DNA of 64,000 bases from Chloroflexota bacterium (GTDB taxonomy: Bacteria > Chloroflexota > UBA6077 > JACCZL01): positions 39,585-103,584 of the forward strand of contig JADLFM010000037.1 of assembly GCA_020845495.1 (NCBI GenBank), in the 5' to 3' direction. Position 1 is the stretch's first letter. The number at the start of each line of letters is the position of its first letter. Positions 44,776-53,607 of the stretch are shown in pieces. The position numbers were made by a program, and so were the translations under genes. The notes under the pieces were generated by a model. It did not search any database and had not been told where the DNA came from. It saw only the letters and a list, made by a program, of their open reading frames with translations.

Positions 44776-46041
44776 ATGCTGCGCGTCGCCGTCTTGAGCG
44801 TTCATACCTGTCCGCTCGCGCCGCTGGGCGGCTGGGAAACGGGCGGGATGAACGTCTACGTTCGGGAGTTGTCCCGAGGTCTTGGACGGCTTGGCGTCGC
44901 CACCGACGTGTTCACTCGGCGACAGGATCCGGACGTGCCGACGGTGGTCGAGTTCGGGGATGGCGCACGCGTGATCCATGTCGACGCAGGCCCCCCTCGC
45001 CACGTCGACAAATACACGGTCGTCGACGACCTCTCCGAGCTTGCCTGCAACGTCCAGCGGTACCGAAACTTCGAGGGCATCCGCTACGACTTGATCCACT
45101 CTCACTACTGGCTGTCGGGCCGGCTCGCCTCGCTATTCAAAGAGCACTGGCGCGTACCGGTGGTGGCGATGTTCCATACCCTCGGCGCCATGAAGAACAA
45201 GGTGGCGCAGGAGGCCGCGGACCTCGAGCAGCAAATCCGGGTCGACATCGAGCGGCGTACGATGCTTACGGCCGACCGCATCATCGCCGCCACCGAGGTC
45301 GACCGCTCCCATATGGTCGATGCCTATGGGGCGAGCCCGCGCAAGATCGACATCGTACCAGGCGGGGTGAACCTGGATCTGTTCCGGCCTGATGCGCGTA
45401 CTGCCGCTCGCCAGACGCTGGGGCTCGGAGATGGGCCGGTGCTGTTACTCGTCGGGAGGATTCAGCGCCTCAAGGGCATAGACGTGCTCATCCGCGCGGC
45501 CAGCGAACTCCGTGGCGCCTACAGTCGGCTGCGAGTGCTGGTCGTTGGAGGCTCGTCGCCTGCCGATGAGCGGGGTCAGCCGGGCGAGGAAGCGCGCGAG
45601 CAGGAACGGTTGCGCCACCTCGTCGACGAGTTGCGGCTGCGCCACGTCGTCCAGTTCGTCGGAGCCGTGGAGCAGTCGCGTCTGCCCCTCTATTACCGAG
45701 CGGCCGATGTAACGGTGATGCCCTCGACCTACGAATCGTTCGGGCTGGTGGCGGTCGAATCGCTCGCGTGTGGGACGCCGGTCGTCGCATCGAGGGTCGG
45801 GGGACTGGCGACGATCGTGCGCGATGGTGAGAATGGCGCGCTCGTTCCCTGGCGCGACCCCCACCTCTTTGCCGACCGGATCGGCTCGATTCTGTCGAAT
45901 CCCGCGCTGACCGGCCGCCTACGGCGTGGCGCTGTTGCTACGGCACGCCAGTACGGCTGGGCCAGTGCCGCCGAGCGAACGCTAAACGTCTATGAACGCG
46001 TTCTGGGACAGCCAGCCAGCCGGGTGCTCCAGGCGGAGTGA
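44776..46041 (+). CDS. Glycosyltransferase family 4, MshA / sucrose-phosphate synthase-like
   Basis: The 421-residue retaining glycosyltransferase has the GT-B pattern: N-terminal HTCPLAPLGGWETGGMNVYV, central LLVGRIQRLKGIDVLIRAA, and the C-terminal EX7E motif in PSTYESFGLVAVESLACG. MshA makes the first intermediate of mycothiol, and cyanobacterial-type sucrose-phosphate synthases are close in sequence; both remain possible, with no mshB, mshC or sucrose-phosphatase gene nearby. The ATG at 44776 has GGGGAG 6-7 nt upstream. It is followed 7 bp after its stop by the zinc-ribbon protein. Confidence 0.88.
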   Translation: MLRVAVLSVHTCPLAPLGGWETGGMNVYVRELSRGLGRLGVATDVFTRRQDPDVPTVVEFGDGARVIHVDAGPPRHVDKYTVVDDLSELACNVQRYRNFEGIRYDLIHSHYWLSGRLASLFKEHWRVPVVAMFHTLGAMKNKVAQEAADLEQQIRVDIERRTMLTADRIIAATEVDRSHMVDAYGASPRKIDIVPGGVNLDLFRPDARTAARQTLGLGDGPVLLLVGRIQRLKGIDVLIRAASELRGAYSRLRVLVVGGSSPADERGQPGEEAREQERLRHLVDELRLRHVVQFVGAVEQSRLPLYYRAADVTVMPSTYESFGLVAVESLACGTPVVASRVGGLATIVRDGENGALVPWRDPHLFADRIGSILSNPALTGRLRRGAVATARQYGWASAAERTLNVYERVLGQPASRVLQAE

Positions 46042-46048
46042 TCGCAGC

Positions 46049-46756
46049 GTGAATCCGACGCTCGACGCGCTCCGATCCCTCCAGGCAGTGGAAAGCCGCA
46101 TCGACAGCGACCGCGAGCGGTTGGCCCAGATCGCCACGGCCCTCGCTGATCGCGCGGAGTACGAGACGGCACGCGCCAAGCATGTCCGGCAACTGAGCGG
46201 CCTGAAGCGGCTCGAAGCCGAGCAGCGGGACGTCGAGCTAACGGCAGCCTCGATCCGCCAGCAGCGCGCGGAGGTGGAGCACAGACTGTACGGCGGCCGG
46301 GTCAGTAATGCCCGCGAACTCTCGGACTTGAGCCAACGGGTCGACGACCTGAAGCGTCAGATCGAGCGTCACGAAGAGCGCCTGCTCGGCTTGATGGAGC
46401 AGTTGGACCAGGCTCGCATGGCCGCGCACGCGTCTGAAGCGTTGCTCCGCGACATCGTAACGGCCCGCCGGGCGCTGGAAGCTAAACTTCTCGGCGAGCG
46501 CAAGGAGCTTCAGGCCGAGATCGGGCGCGATGAGACGGAGCGCGACCGCTTGCGGACAGTCGTCGACGAACGCGCGCTGCGGACCTACGACACGCTCCGC
46601 AAGACCCGCGACGGGCTGGCCGTCGTTGCGGTCCGGCAGCGAACCTGTCAGGGTTGCCGCATTGCCCTGACGAACGCCACGGATCAGCAGGTACGGCACG
46701 GCGAGGCGCTGGTCACCTGCCAGAACTGCGGGCGGCTGCTGTACGCCGAGCACTGA
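46049..46756 (+). CDS. C4-type zinc-ribbon coiled-coil protein (CdsZ/DUF164-like)
   Basis: The 235-residue product is mostly coiled coil (about residues 5-185, rich in Arg, Glu and Leu, with a break at YGGRVSNARELSDLSQ). It ends in a C4 zinc ribbon (CQGCRIAL and CQNCGRLLYAEH, residues about 205-235). Family members are regulatory proteins; a Chlamydia relative is called CdsZ. The GTG at 46049 is chosen because GGAG lies about 11 nt upstream and the conserved region starts at NPTLDALRSLQAVE. It is 7 bp downstream of the glycosyltransferase, probably in one operon. Confidence 0.88.
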   Translation: MNPTLDALRSLQAVESRIDSDRERLAQIATALADRAEYETARAKHVRQLSGLKRLEAEQRDVELTAASIRQQRAEVEHRLYGGRVSNARELSDLSQRVDDLKRQIERHEERLLGLMEQLDQARMAAHASEALLRDIVTARRALEAKLLGERKELQAEIGRDETERDRLRTVVDERALRTYDTLRKTRDGLAVVAVRQRTCQGCRIALTNATDQQVRHGEALVTCQNCGRLLYAEH

Positions 46757-46767
46757 GCCCGCCCCAA

Positions 46768-46857
46768 CCCCCGGTGACGGCGCGCCCCCGGTGATGGCGC
46801 GCCCCTGGTGATGGCGCGCCCCCGGTGATGGCGCGCCCCCGGTGATGGTGCGTGCCC
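46768..46857. repeat. 17-bp tandem repeat, five copies
   Basis: A unit with GGTGATGGCGCGCCCCC recurs with a constant 17-bp period; copies begin at 46773, 46790, 46807, 46824 and 46841, with the first and last diverged. It is direct, contiguous and without spacers. It sits between the end of the zinc-ribbon gene and the dcw promoter. Confidence 0.85.
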
Positions 46858-46897
46858 GGGTGGGACAGATGGCCTGGAGACCGCCTCACGCATCGCC

Positions 46898-46939
46898 GGC
46901 CCTGGTCGGGTGGCCCTGGTCGGGTGGCCCTGGTCGGGT
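46898..46939. repeat. 14-bp perfect tandem repeat, three copies
   Basis: GGCCCTGGTCGGGT occurs three times without change at 46898-46911, 46912-46925 and 46926-46939. Together with the 17-bp repeat 40 bp away it makes a repeat-rich island ahead of the cell-division cluster. Confidence 0.9.
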
Positions 46940-47066
46940 GCCTCCGGAGATGAGCGGACCGTTCGACCACGGACGGGGTGTGGCGCGCTATCGGCCAGTC
47001 TGACGATCCGGGCGGCCCCCGCGGCGAGAACCGCCCACTTTGGGTGCCGCGCGCAACGGACTGCCG

Positions 47067-47095
47067 TTGCCCGGAACGCGCTCCGGCCATACAAT
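47067..47095 (+). promoter_or_regulatory. Promoter of the dcw cluster: TTGCCC-N17-TACAAT
   Basis: TTGCCC (47067-47072) and TACAAT (47090-47095) are 17 bp apart and resemble the sigma-70 consensus (4/6 and 5/6 matches). Transcription would start near 47102, just before the GTGG array and 80 bp before mraZ. Confidence 0.7.
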
Positions 47096-47105
47096 GGCGG
47101 TGCGG

Positions 47106-47140
47106 GTGGGGCGTTGTGGAAAAAGGTGGGGACAAGTGGC
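47106..47140 (+). promoter_or_regulatory. MraZ-box array: four GTGG repeats with a 10-bp period
   Basis: GTGG occurs at 47106, 47116, 47126 and 47136, exactly 10 bp apart (three of the four continue as GTGGG or GTGGA). Known MraZ binding sites are TGGG-type repeats with this period, placed upstream of mraZ. Here they lie between the promoter and the mraZ start, suiting autoregulation. Confidence 0.75.
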
Positions 47141-47183
47141 ACCCACTGTGGATAACTCAGCCGACCGAGGGGGTGCATGAGGC

Positions 47184-47615
47184 GTGTTTCTCGGCGAATA
47201 CGTCCATTCGATCGACGAGAAGAACCGTCTCGCCATCCCGGCCCGCTTCCGCCAAGACCTCGCCGAAGGGGTGTACCTCACGAAGGGCGTCGACCGCTGC
47301 CTGTACTTGCTCGCGCCCGATGGTTGGGCCCGCCTGGCCGATCGGATCGCCGCGCTTCCGTCGATGCAGGCCGACGTTCGCAAGCTTCAGCGCCACTTCT
47401 TCGCTGGCGCCGTCCATCTGGCGCCCGACAAGCTCGGCCGGATCGTCATTCCCCCCAACTTGCGGGAGTACGCGCAACTCGACGGCGAAGTTGTCGTGGC
47501 TGGCGTGCACAGCCGCATCGAGCTCTGGCCGAAGTCCGCCTGGGACGCCGAGCAAGCCCGCGTGGACGACCAGACCGCGACCATCGCCGAGCAAATGGCG
47601 AGCCTGGGGATCTAG
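47184..47615 (+). CDS. mraZ: Transcriptional regulator MraZ
   Basis: The 143-residue DNA-binding protein has two SpoVT/AbrB-like domains: MFLGEYVHSIDEKNRLAIPA at the N-terminus and KLGRIVIPPNLREYAQLD in the second half. It forms ring-like oligomers on GTGGG repeats and controls its own dcw cluster. The GTG at 47184 is the correct start because the family begins MFLGEY. The array of boxes at 47106 is 45 bp upstream. It is the first gene of the dcw cluster and lies 53 bp before rsmH. Confidence 0.96.
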   Translation: MFLGEYVHSIDEKNRLAIPARFRQDLAEGVYLTKGVDRCLYLLAPDGWARLADRIAALPSMQADVRKLQRHFFAGAVHLAPDKLGRIVIPPNLREYAQLDGEVVVAGVHSRIELWPKSAWDAEQARVDDQTATIAEQMASLGI

Positions 47616-47668
47616 ACGATTGACCTCTGACCTGATGCGAACGATGCGGAACCCGGAAGCGAGCGGAT

Positions 47669-48676
47669 GTGGCCAGCGATCCGGAGGCTGACCACGATGC
47701 GCCGTCGTCCCACGGACTGCCGCCCGGCGAGCACGCCTCGGTGCTCCGCGACGAGGTACTGGCGTGGCTCCGACCCCGGCCCACGGGCCGCTACGTCGAC
47801 GCCACGCTTGGCAACGCCGGGCACGCCATCGCACTGCTCGAAGCCGCGCCCGATACGACCGTCCTCGGCCTGGACGCCGACCCGGCCGCGCTCGACGTCG
47901 CGCGGGCTCGTCTTGGACGTCTGGCCGAACGGGCCACGCTGGTCCATGCCAACTTCCGTGACCTGGCCAGCGTCGCACGAGCGAGCGGCTTCGCCGATGT
48001 GGATGGCATCGTGATGGATCTTGGCCTGTCCTCCCGTCAACTCGACGTCGCTGGCCGCGGCTTTTCGTTCCGCCGCGACGAGCCTCTGGACATGCGGCTC
48101 GACCCGACTCATGGCGAGTCAGCCGCCGAACTGCTGCGTCACGCAGACGAGGCCGACATCGCCGACATCCTCTACCAGTACGGCGAAGAGCACCGTTCGC
48201 GGCGTGTCGCCCGGGCGATCGTGCAGCGCCGCGAACGCTCCCCCATCGAGACCACCCAGGATCTCGTGCAGGCCGTCGAGGCGGCGCTCGGCCCGAAACG
48301 TGGGCGTATCCATCCGGCGACCAGGACGTTTCAGGCGCTCCGGATCGCCGTGAACGGAGAGTTGGCTGCGCTCGACGCCGTACTGCCCCAGGCTGCCGCC
48401 TTGCTCGGCGCACGCGGACGGCTGGCCGTGATCTCCTTCCACTCACTCGAAGATCGCCGCGTCAAGTGGTTCTTCCGCAACGGCGGACCCGAGCAGGCGC
48501 CGCTCTCCGAGCTCACGCGTAAGCCCGTGGTGCCATCCGAGGCCGAGCTCCAGGCAAACCCACGCGCCCGTAGCGCTAAGCTGCGGATCGCTGAGCGGAT
48601 CGATCCTGCCGTCGAGCGGCCGGAGAGCCACCCAGACTGGTGGGCGCGCCGTCGACGCGACCGAGGACCATCATGA
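47669..48676 (+). CDS. rsmH: 16S rRNA m4C1402 methyltransferase RsmH (MraW)
   Basis: The 335-residue SAM-dependent enzyme methylates N4 of C1402 in 16S rRNA. Its SAM site is YVDATLGNAGHAIALLEAAP, and family motifs are GIVMDLGLSSRQLD, GFSFRRDEPLDMRLDP, RTFQALRIAVNGEL and AVISFHSLEDRRVK. The GTG at 47669 gives a short, variable leader before EHASVLRDEVLAWL. The stop overlaps the ATG of the ftsL-like gene (ATGA at 48673). Confidence 0.97.
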   Translation: MASDPEADHDAPSSHGLPPGEHASVLRDEVLAWLRPRPTGRYVDATLGNAGHAIALLEAAPDTTVLGLDADPAALDVARARLGRLAERATLVHANFRDLASVARASGFADVDGIVMDLGLSSRQLDVAGRGFSFRRDEPLDMRLDPTHGESAAELLRHADEADIADILYQYGEEHRSRRVARAIVQRRERSPIETTQDLVQAVEAALGPKRGRIHPATRTFQALRIAVNGELAALDAVLPQAAALLGARGRLAVISFHSLEDRRVKWFFRNGGPEQAPLSELTRKPVVPSEAELQANPRARSAKLRIAERIDPAVERPESHPDWWARRRRDRGPS

Positions 48677-49143
48677 GCACGGCTGCACGGAGCCACCCGG
48701 GAAGCCCGCTAATCCGAATGTTGACCAGACTCAATCTCGGCCGACCACGCGGCGCGGTCACGATCGCGGTGCTCCTGGTCCTCATCGCCCCGCCGCTGTA
48801 TTTGCTTCAGACCGGTGGTGCGCTCACCACCGGCTACACGATTCAGAAGCTCCAGAATGACCGGACCACCTGGCTCCAGCGGAACCAACAGTTGCACGTC
48901 GAGATCGCGCGGGCGCGCTCGCTCGCGTACGTCGAACACGAAGCGGTCGAGCGGCTCGGGATGCAGCATCCTGGGCAACAGACGATCGTACGCATGGACA
49001 TCACACCGCCGTCCGTGACCGTTCGACCGACCCCGCGACCGGCGTCGACACCGCGCCGTCAGCCGTCGCCGGCTGCCCCGCCCTCGCGCTCGCCGCTCGA
49101 TGCACTCGGATCGCTGCTGTTCACGCTCGTCATGGGGCAGTAG
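48673..49143 (+). CDS. ftsL: FtsL-like division protein
   Basis: The 156-residue protein has a cytoplasmic N-terminus (about 25 residues), one membrane helix (AVTIAVLLVLIAPPLYLLQ), then a short coiled coil (IQKLQNDRTTWLQRNQQLHV, ending about residue 95) with the YVEHEAVERLGMQ motif typical of FtsL/DivIC proteins. The end is a Pro- and Arg-rich tail (about residues 105-140) and a hydrophobic terminus (SLLFTLVMGQ). FtsL is weakly conserved, so the call rests on position and topology. The ATG at 48673 overlaps the rsmH stop and has GAGG 6 nt upstream. Confidence 0.82.
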   Translation: MSTAARSHPGSPLIRMLTRLNLGRPRGAVTIAVLLVLIAPPLYLLQTGGALTTGYTIQKLQNDRTTWLQRNQQLHVEIARARSLAYVEHEAVERLGMQHPGQQTIVRMDITPPSVTVRPTPRPASTPRRQPSPAAPPSRSPLDALGSLLFTLVMGQ

Positions 49144-49149
49144 CCGCTC

Positions 49150-50865
49150 ATGCCTGCCGCCACTGGCCACTGGCGCGCCCGGATGTACCTCCTGGGCGCC
49201 CTCTTTCTCGGCTGCGCATGCGTCCTGGTGTACCGGCTCTACAGCTTCCAGTATCTCCAGCATGACTACTACCGACAGGTAGCCACCGCCGAGCACCGCG
49301 AGACGCTCAAGGTTGTCCCACGCCGGGGGGCGATCCTCGACACCAACGGCAACCCGCTCGCCATAACCGTGATGTTCGACGCGGTTGAGGTCGTCGGCAA
49401 ACAGGTGCAGGATCCGGAGAAGACGGCCCTGGCCCTCGCGCCGATCCTCGAGATGCGCCCGGCCGACATCCTGGTGAAGATCGACCGCGAGAGCAATCGC
49501 GCCGTGACTCTCAAGGACCAGCTACCCGCCGCCGTCGCGGATCAGATCGACACGCTCGGCCTGCCGGGTGTGTCGCTGACACAGGAGCCGTTCCGGGAGT
49601 ATCCCGAAGGTCCGATCGCCTCACAGATCCTCGGGTTCCTGGGCACGGACCGTGATGGATTGGCTGGCCTGGAGTACCGCTTCGAACAGGATCTGGCCGG
49701 CGAGCCAGGTGAGATCGACACCGAGTTAGATATCACCCGCCAGGAGCTCATCCTGGCACGGCGCGTGGTGAAGCCGCCGCGCGAGGGCACCGATATCATC
49801 TTGACGCTCGACCGTTACGTCCAGCGCACCCTCGAGCGCGAGCTTGCCGAAGCGGTCCGCCAGAACAAAGCGTCGGGCGGCATGATCATCGCCATGGAGC
49901 CGGCGACCGGCGCGGTGCTCGGGATGGCCGCCTGGCCGACCTTCACCGTCGACGATCCGATGGTGTTCCGCGCCGACGAGGCCCAGTACCAAAAGCCCAT
50001 CGCCGTCACGAACCAGTACGAGCCTGGCTCGGTTATGAAGCTCGTGACCATGGCCGGCGCACTCGATCAGCACGTGGTGACGCCGAACACGACCGTTAAC
50101 GACACCGGCATCGTCACGTTCCCCGGCACTCCGCCGGTCACGATCCGGAACTGGGACCTCCGCGCCAACGGCGTCATCACCACCACCGAGATCCTCGTGC
50201 GCTCGGCGAACGTCGGCACCCATTACGTCGCTCAGATGCTGGGGAAGGACTTGCTCTACCGCTACTTTGCGGACTTCGGCTTCGGGCAGAAGACGGGCAT
50301 CGAACTGCCGGGCGAGGTGCCGGGCACGGTCCGCACGCCCGACATGCCGGGTTGGACGATCGTCGACCAGACGACCAACGCCTTCGGGCAGGGAATCGCT
50401 GTCACCCCGATTCAGATGCTCTCAGCGGTCGCGGCCATCGGCAACAACGGCGTGCTGATGCAGCCGACGCTGATCAAAGGGTACGACCGGAGCGGCGAGG
50501 TTGAGTGGCGGGAGCCGCGGCAGGTCCGGCGCGTCATCTCGGTCGACGCGGCACGCACGCTCCGCGACATGATGGTCACCGTCGACGAGCAGCCGGGCTT
50601 GCAACCGTATCGCATTCCAGGGATTCGCGTCGCCGCCAAGACTGGGACCGCCGATTATCCCACCGACCTTGGCTACACCTCGGGCAAGACGTTCGCCTCA
50701 ATGGTGGCGCTGATGCCAGCCGAGCAACCGCGCCTCGCGATCCTGGTTCGACTGGATGCGCCCGAGGCGATCTACGGCGGCGTGGTTGCGGCGCCAGTGC
50801 TCCAACGGGTCGGCAGTGAACTGCTGACGTACTATAGAATCCCGACGCAGCCCGTAGGGCGCTGA
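49150..50865 (+). CDS. ftsI: Division penicillin-binding protein FtsI / PBP2-type transpeptidase
   Basis: The 571-residue class B PBP has a signal anchor (about residues 12-32), a dimerisation domain, and a transpeptidase domain. Active-site residues are S294 and K297 (YEPGSVMK), SxN as S352-A-N, and KTG at K497 (KTGTA). It cross-links septal peptidoglycan. A PASTA domain is absent. Position directly after the ftsL-like gene (6 bp gap) supports the FtsI assignment over the elongation PBP2. The usual murE and murF genes that follow ftsI in many species are missing, and mraY comes next after 152 bp. Confidence 0.94.
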   Translation: MPAATGHWRARMYLLGALFLGCACVLVYRLYSFQYLQHDYYRQVATAEHRETLKVVPRRGAILDTNGNPLAITVMFDAVEVVGKQVQDPEKTALALAPILEMRPADILVKIDRESNRAVTLKDQLPAAVADQIDTLGLPGVSLTQEPFREYPEGPIASQILGFLGTDRDGLAGLEYRFEQDLAGEPGEIDTELDITRQELILARRVVKPPREGTDIILTLDRYVQRTLERELAEAVRQNKASGGMIIAMEPATGAVLGMAAWPTFTVDDPMVFRADEAQYQKPIAVTNQYEPGSVMKLVTMAGALDQHVVTPNTTVNDTGIVTFPGTPPVTIRNWDLRANGVITTTEILVRSANVGTHYVAQMLGKDLLYRYFADFGFGQKTGIELPGEVPGTVRTPDMPGWTIVDQTTNAFGQGIAVTPIQMLSAVAAIGNNGVLMQPTLIKGYDRSGEVEWREPRQVRRVISVDAARTLRDMMVTVDEQPGLQPYRIPGIRVAAKTGTADYPTDLGYTSGKTFASMVALMPAEQPRLAILVRLDAPEAIYGGVVAAPVLQRVGSELLTYYRIPTQPVGR

Positions 50866-51017
50866 AGATCTCGCGGACTCTCCTTGCATTTCTTCATCCC
50901 GCCATCGCCCGCGCGGCCCTCGCGGCCGGTCCCGAACGTGCAACACCCCTGCCCGACAACCGGCCGGGCGCGCTCAGGGCCGCTGACGCGATCGCCGGCC
51001 GGCGGGAGATCGGACCG

Positions 51018-52178
51018 ATGGTGACTGTCCAGCCCACACCCCGGCTTCGCACGATCGAGCAGACGGCCACGGTCGGCACGACCGGGAGCCAGCCCGGCTC
51101 GCTGCTGCCGTGGACGGCCTTCCTGATCACGTTCATCCTGCTGCTGCTGGCCGCCAACTTCCTGGCCCGGCTCCAGCCGATGGCCCTGTCACTCTCCTTC
51201 GGGATCTTCTCGTGCCTGCTGGCGCTCTTCGCGGGCTTCCCGTTCGTGCGGCTGCTCCGGCGGCGCGGGCTGGGTAAGAAGGTTCGCGTCGAAGGGCCAA
51301 GCAGCCACATCGAAACCAAGACCGGCACTCCGACGATGGGCGGGCTCCTGATCTGCGGGATCGTGCTGCTCGTGACTGCCATCCTGACGCTCACCGCCTA
51401 TCGCAGCGTGGGCCGCTCGATTCTGCTACCGCTCTTCGTCCTCGTGGGCTGCGCCGTCCTGGGCGCAGTCGACGACCGGATGACGATCCAGGGTGTCGGC
51501 AGCACCGGGTTGTCGGCACGCTTCAAGCTCGTCTGGCAGGTCACCATCGCGGTGATCGCGGCGCTCATCCTCTGGCATCCCCAGGCGCTTGGCGTGGACT
51601 ACATCTACATCCCCACGATCAAGGAGCAGTTCCGGCTGCCAGCCTGGATCTACCTGCCCCTCGCGGTGGTCGCCATCGTCGGATCGGCGAACGCGGTCAA
51701 CTTGACCGACGGCCTGGACAGTCTGGCCGGCTGGACCGCGTTCGTGGCGTTCTGCGCGGTTGGCGTGATCGCGTACCTGTACGAACAGTACTACCTCGTC
51801 ACCTTCTGTCTCACCGTGGCCGGAGCCGTGATGGCGTTCCTCTGGTTCAACGCCCACCCGGCCCAGGTCTTCATGGGCGACACCGGCTCGCTCGCGCTCG
51901 GAGCAACGTTGGCGGTCGTCAGCCTGATGGTGGGCCAGGTGCTCCTGCTACCGATCATTGGTGTGGTGTTCGTGGCCGAAGCAACCTCGGTCCTGCTCCA
52001 GACCAGCTACTTCAAGTACACCCGTCAGAAGTTTGGCGAAGGCCGACGGTTGTTCCGGATGTCGCCACTCCATCACCACTTCGAGCTCGGCGGCTGGTCG
52101 GAGACGCACGTCACGCAGCGGTTTTGGATCGTAAGCGTGATCTTCGCGATGGTCGGTGTAGCCCTGGCGCTCATTTAG
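51018..52178 (+). CDS. mraY: Phospho-N-acetylmuramoyl-pentapeptide transferase MraY
   Basis: The 386-residue polytopic enzyme transfers phospho-MurNAc-pentapeptide to undecaprenyl phosphate, making lipid I. Visible motifs are the DD pair in LGAVDDRMTIQG, the NLTDGLDSLAGW segment, FMGDTGSLALGATLAVVSLM, and SPLHHHFELGGWSETHVTQR. The extra N-terminal part (about residues 1-28) is not conserved, and the first helix starts near WTAFLITFILLLLA. The ATG at 51018 has GGGAG about 9 nt upstream. Confidence 0.96.
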   Translation: MVTVQPTPRLRTIEQTATVGTTGSQPGSLLPWTAFLITFILLLLAANFLARLQPMALSLSFGIFSCLLALFAGFPFVRLLRRRGLGKKVRVEGPSSHIETKTGTPTMGGLLICGIVLLVTAILTLTAYRSVGRSILLPLFVLVGCAVLGAVDDRMTIQGVGSTGLSARFKLVWQVTIAVIAALILWHPQALGVDYIYIPTIKEQFRLPAWIYLPLAVVAIVGSANAVNLTDGLDSLAGWTAFVAFCAVGVIAYLYEQYYLVTFCLTVAGAVMAFLWFNAHPAQVFMGDTGSLALGATLAVVSLMVGQVLLLPIIGVVFVAEATSVLLQTSYFKYTRQKFGEGRRLFRMSPLHHHFELGGWSETHVTQRFWIVSVIFAMVGVALALI

Positions 52179-52239
52179 ACTGACGTTAGCGGCATCATGG
52201 GTCGTAACGCATCGGGCACTTGGGGGAGGCGCACGTAGC

Positions 52240-53607
52240 GTGGAGTTTGGGGGACAACGAGTCACTGTCGTCGGATTGGCGCGCGAGGGCACCGATCTCA
52301 CGCGCTTCCTCGTCGGCCAGGGTGCAGACGTGCTCGTCAACGATGCCCGGCCGCGTGAGGAGCTTGGCGCATGGATCGAGGCGCTGGGCGACCTGCCGGT
52401 CAGGTACGCGCTCGGCGGTCACCCGCTCTCCCCCACCCTCGACGCCGACGTGCTCGTCGTGAGTCCGGGCGTACCGCCGACGATCTCCCTGCTCGTCGAG
52501 GCTCGCCGACGCGGCCTCCCGGTCACCAGCGCGACGCGCCTCTTCTTCGAGCGTTGCCGTGCGCCCATCGTCGGCATCACTGGCTCGAGCGGCAAGACGA
52601 CGACGACGACACTCACCGGACGGATCTTCGAGGCGGCCGGGCGACGGACGTTCGTCGGCGGCAACATCGGCGTGCCACTGCTCGGGCAGGTCGACGAAAT
52701 CGGCCCGGACGACTGGGTCGTGCTGGAACTGAGCAGCTTTCAACTCGAGACGATGGACGTCAGCCCGCACGTGGCGGCGGTCACCAACATCACGCCGAAC
52801 CACCTGGACCGACACGAGTCGATGGCCGCGTACACAGCGGCCAAGGCCACCATTCTGAACTTCCAGGTTCCGTCAGATTGGGCGGTGCTCAATGCCGACG
52901 ATGGCGGCTCGTCAGGTCTGACAACCGCTGCGCGGGTGCTCCGCTTCAGTCTGGAAGGCGCTGTCGAGGGGGCTTACCTGGAAGGCGACAGCCTGGTGCT
53001 GGCGCGAGACGGGCGACGAGAGGTCATCTGCCGCACCGGCGAGCTACGACTGCTTGGGCGGCACAACGTCGCCAACGTCCTGACCGCCTGCGCGATCGCC
53101 AGCGCCGCCGGCATCGATGTGACAGCGATGCGGGCGGCTGTGCTGCCCTTCACCGGCGTGCGCCATCGCTTGGAGAGCGTCGGCGAAGTCGCGGGCGTCC
53201 GCTACCTGAACGACTCGATTGCCACCTCGCCCGAGCGGAGCATGGCTGCGCTCGCGGCGTTCGGCGGCAGGCCGCTCGTCCTCCTGGCCGGCGGGCGTGA
53301 TAAGCATCTGCCGATGGAAGAGTGGGGTCAACGGATCGCTGCCACCGTGCACGACCTGATCGTGTTTGGCGAAATGGCGCGGCTCGTCGAGCGGTCCGCA
53401 CGAGAGGCCGGCATGCCTGCCGAGCGCATCCATGCGGCTGGGACGGTCCAGCGGGCAGTGAAGATCGCTCACGACGTGGCCCGCCCGGGTGACGTCGTGC
53501 TGCTCTCGCCTGGCGGCACCAGTTACGACCAGTACCATGACTTCGAGGAGCGTGGGGCGGACTTCGCGGCCGCCGTCGACGCCGTGCGAGAGGGGGAGGA
53601 AGCGTGA
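52240..53607 (+). CDS. murD: UDP-N-acetylmuramoylalanine--D-glutamate ligase MurD
   Basis: The 455-residue Mur ligase adds D-glutamate to UDP-MurNAc-L-Ala. It has an N-terminal Rossmann domain (RVTVVGLAREGTDLTRFL), the ATP site GITGSSGKTTTTTLTG, the central motif VLELSSFQLETMD and ITPNHLDRHESM, and the C-terminal NDSIATSPERSMAALAAF and LSPGGTSYDQYHDFEERG. The start is GTG at 52240. The stop overlaps the ftsW start (GTGA at 53604). Confidence 0.97.
   Translation: MEFGGQRVTVVGLAREGTDLTRFLVGQGADVLVNDARPREELGAWIEALGDLPVRYALGGHPLSPTLDADVLVVSPGVPPTISLLVEARRRGLPVTSATRLFFERCRAPIVGITGSSGKTTTTTLTGRIFEAAGRRTFVGGNIGVPLLGQVDEIGPDDWVVLELSSFQLETMDVSPHVAAVTNITPNHLDRHESMAAYTAAKATILNFQVPSDWAVLNADDGGSSGLTTAARVLRFSLEGAVEGAYLEGDSLVLARDGRREVICRTGELRLLGRHNVANVLTACAIASAAGIDVTAMRAAVLPFTGVRHRLESVGEVAGVRYLNDSIATSPERSMAALAAFGGRPLVLLAGGRDKHLPMEEWGQRIAATVHDLIVFGEMARLVERSAREAGMPAERIHAAGTVQRAVKIAHDVARPGDVVLLSPGGTSYDQYHDFEERGADFAAAVDAVREGEEA

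Noticed and set aside
46768..46939. CRISPR-like repeats before mraZ
   Set aside because: The units are contiguous with no unique spacers, and are shorter than typical CRISPR repeats; no cas genes are near.
50866..51017. Remnant of murE or murF between ftsI and mraY
   Set aside because: One frame reads through to mraY, but it has no start codon and no Mur-ligase motif; the similarity is too weak to call a pseudogene.
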